From positions 868,001 through 932,000 of the forward strand of contig JBLDXI010000074.1 of assembly GCA_047495785.1 (NCBI GenBank): DNA of 64,000 bases, given 5' to 3'. The DNA comes from Lepidodermella squamata. Lineage: Eukaryota; Gastrotricha. The notes under the pieces were generated by a model. It saw nothing but the letters and a program-made list of their open reading frames with translations, was not told where the DNA came from and did not search any database. The position numbers and the translations under genes were made by a program. Positions 63,444-64,000 of this stretch are shown piece after piece (within the stretch, counting starts at the first letter, position 1; the number at the start of each line of letters is the position of its first letter).

Positions 63444-64000
63444 AATCAAAGACACAATAATTTATCGTAGATCACTTGATTATTATTTGGTGGCGTTTTT
63501 GCGTATGGTTGACTGAGAATAAAAGAGGGCACGTGAAATTGCGTAATTCATTTTTTGCCTGAAGCACGAGCTGCTCTTCCAATGTAATTTTTCAATTTAT
63601 ATTCACCATCGATTTTCTCCTCATCGTCGTTTTGCAGTGCAATCAAAATTGACAAATTGCTGTATTATAATGCAATGAAAGTCACAACGGAAAAATGCGA
63701 GACAAGCAGCAGCAATTTGAATTGGGTCACTCCTAGCAATAAAAAGTCGCATTGCACGCGCTGTTTTGAGGAGTGTACTTTTCAGAAACACAACGACGAA
63801 TTTTTGATAAATCGCGCCTGCGTGGCTGTTTGTGTGTGTGTGCGTTATGTGGCTTGCTTACCTTGGACTTTCGTCGTGTCGACATACAGCCGACCAGCGA
63901 CTACACAATATAAATAACCCCGGCCTCTCTTTTGTAAGCAACACATGTGTAGTAGTAGCTGTTGTATTATTTATAGGCTTTTTGGCTGATGGAGCAGTAC
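63444..64000. other. Window end; no gene seen
   Basis: A TGTGTGTG run at 63825-63842 and an 86-codon frame without features; nothing else supported before the window ends. Confidence 0.35.

Overview
The window is nuclear DNA of an invertebrate animal. Genes are split by GT-AG introns, mostly 40-700 bases long. The products are animal families: an NMDA-type glutamate receptor, DM9/DUF3421 proteins, C-type and fucolectin-type lectins, EB/EGF-like cysteine modules and PLAC8 proteins. Eukaryotic tRNA genes, LINE fragments and many short inverted-repeat DNA transposons are also present. The EB modules hint at an ecdysozoan, but nothing here fixes the species. Gene models below were spliced by hand. 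Exon phases add up to whole codons in every model, which is the main support for the joins.

Left part (1-28 kb): eight DM9 (DUF3421) genes, all on the minus strand, with a ninth near 51 kb. They form two subfamilies. Each carries two tandem DM9 units, and most open with an 11- or 14-base coding exon. Between them lie a five-helix membrane protein gene with two decaying copies, a secreted cysteine-rich protein, a tandem fucolectin-like protein, a charged secreted protein with KTTRKP repeats, and two tiny paralogues sharing an NPNN motif.

Middle part (28-49 kb): a PLAC8 gene whose 3-kb intron holds a large foldback repeat and a possible nested gene. Next come a pseudogene copy of an EB-module gene split by a TA-flanked DNA element, a 12-exon secreted protein with two C-type lectin domains, the intact EB gene, and three tandem minus-strand genes for short secreted proteins sharing an FSxLRRxASKP motif. 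No known family was recognised for those three.

49-51 kb: an intact tRNA-Asn gene sits beside a tRNA-Tyr gene cut in two by about 1.4 kb of nested inverted-repeat elements. These elements carry pairs of outward-facing tRNA-like sequences. The same paired layout recurs near 39.2-39.6 kb, inside a lectin-gene intron.

52-64 kb: a paralogue of the 6.2-kb cysteine-rich gene is interrupted by a 949-base hAT-like element with a perfect 8-base target duplication. It is followed by a second PLAC8 gene, a 13-exon GluN2-like NMDA receptor with an opposite-strand membrane-protein gene inside one intron, and a third PLAC8 gene.

How they fit together (inference): most genes encode secreted or lectin-like recognition proteins, consistent with an expanded, fast-evolving surface or defence repertoire. 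Transposon density is high and several elements have visibly broken genes. No CRISPR array, operon or bacterial feature was seen.
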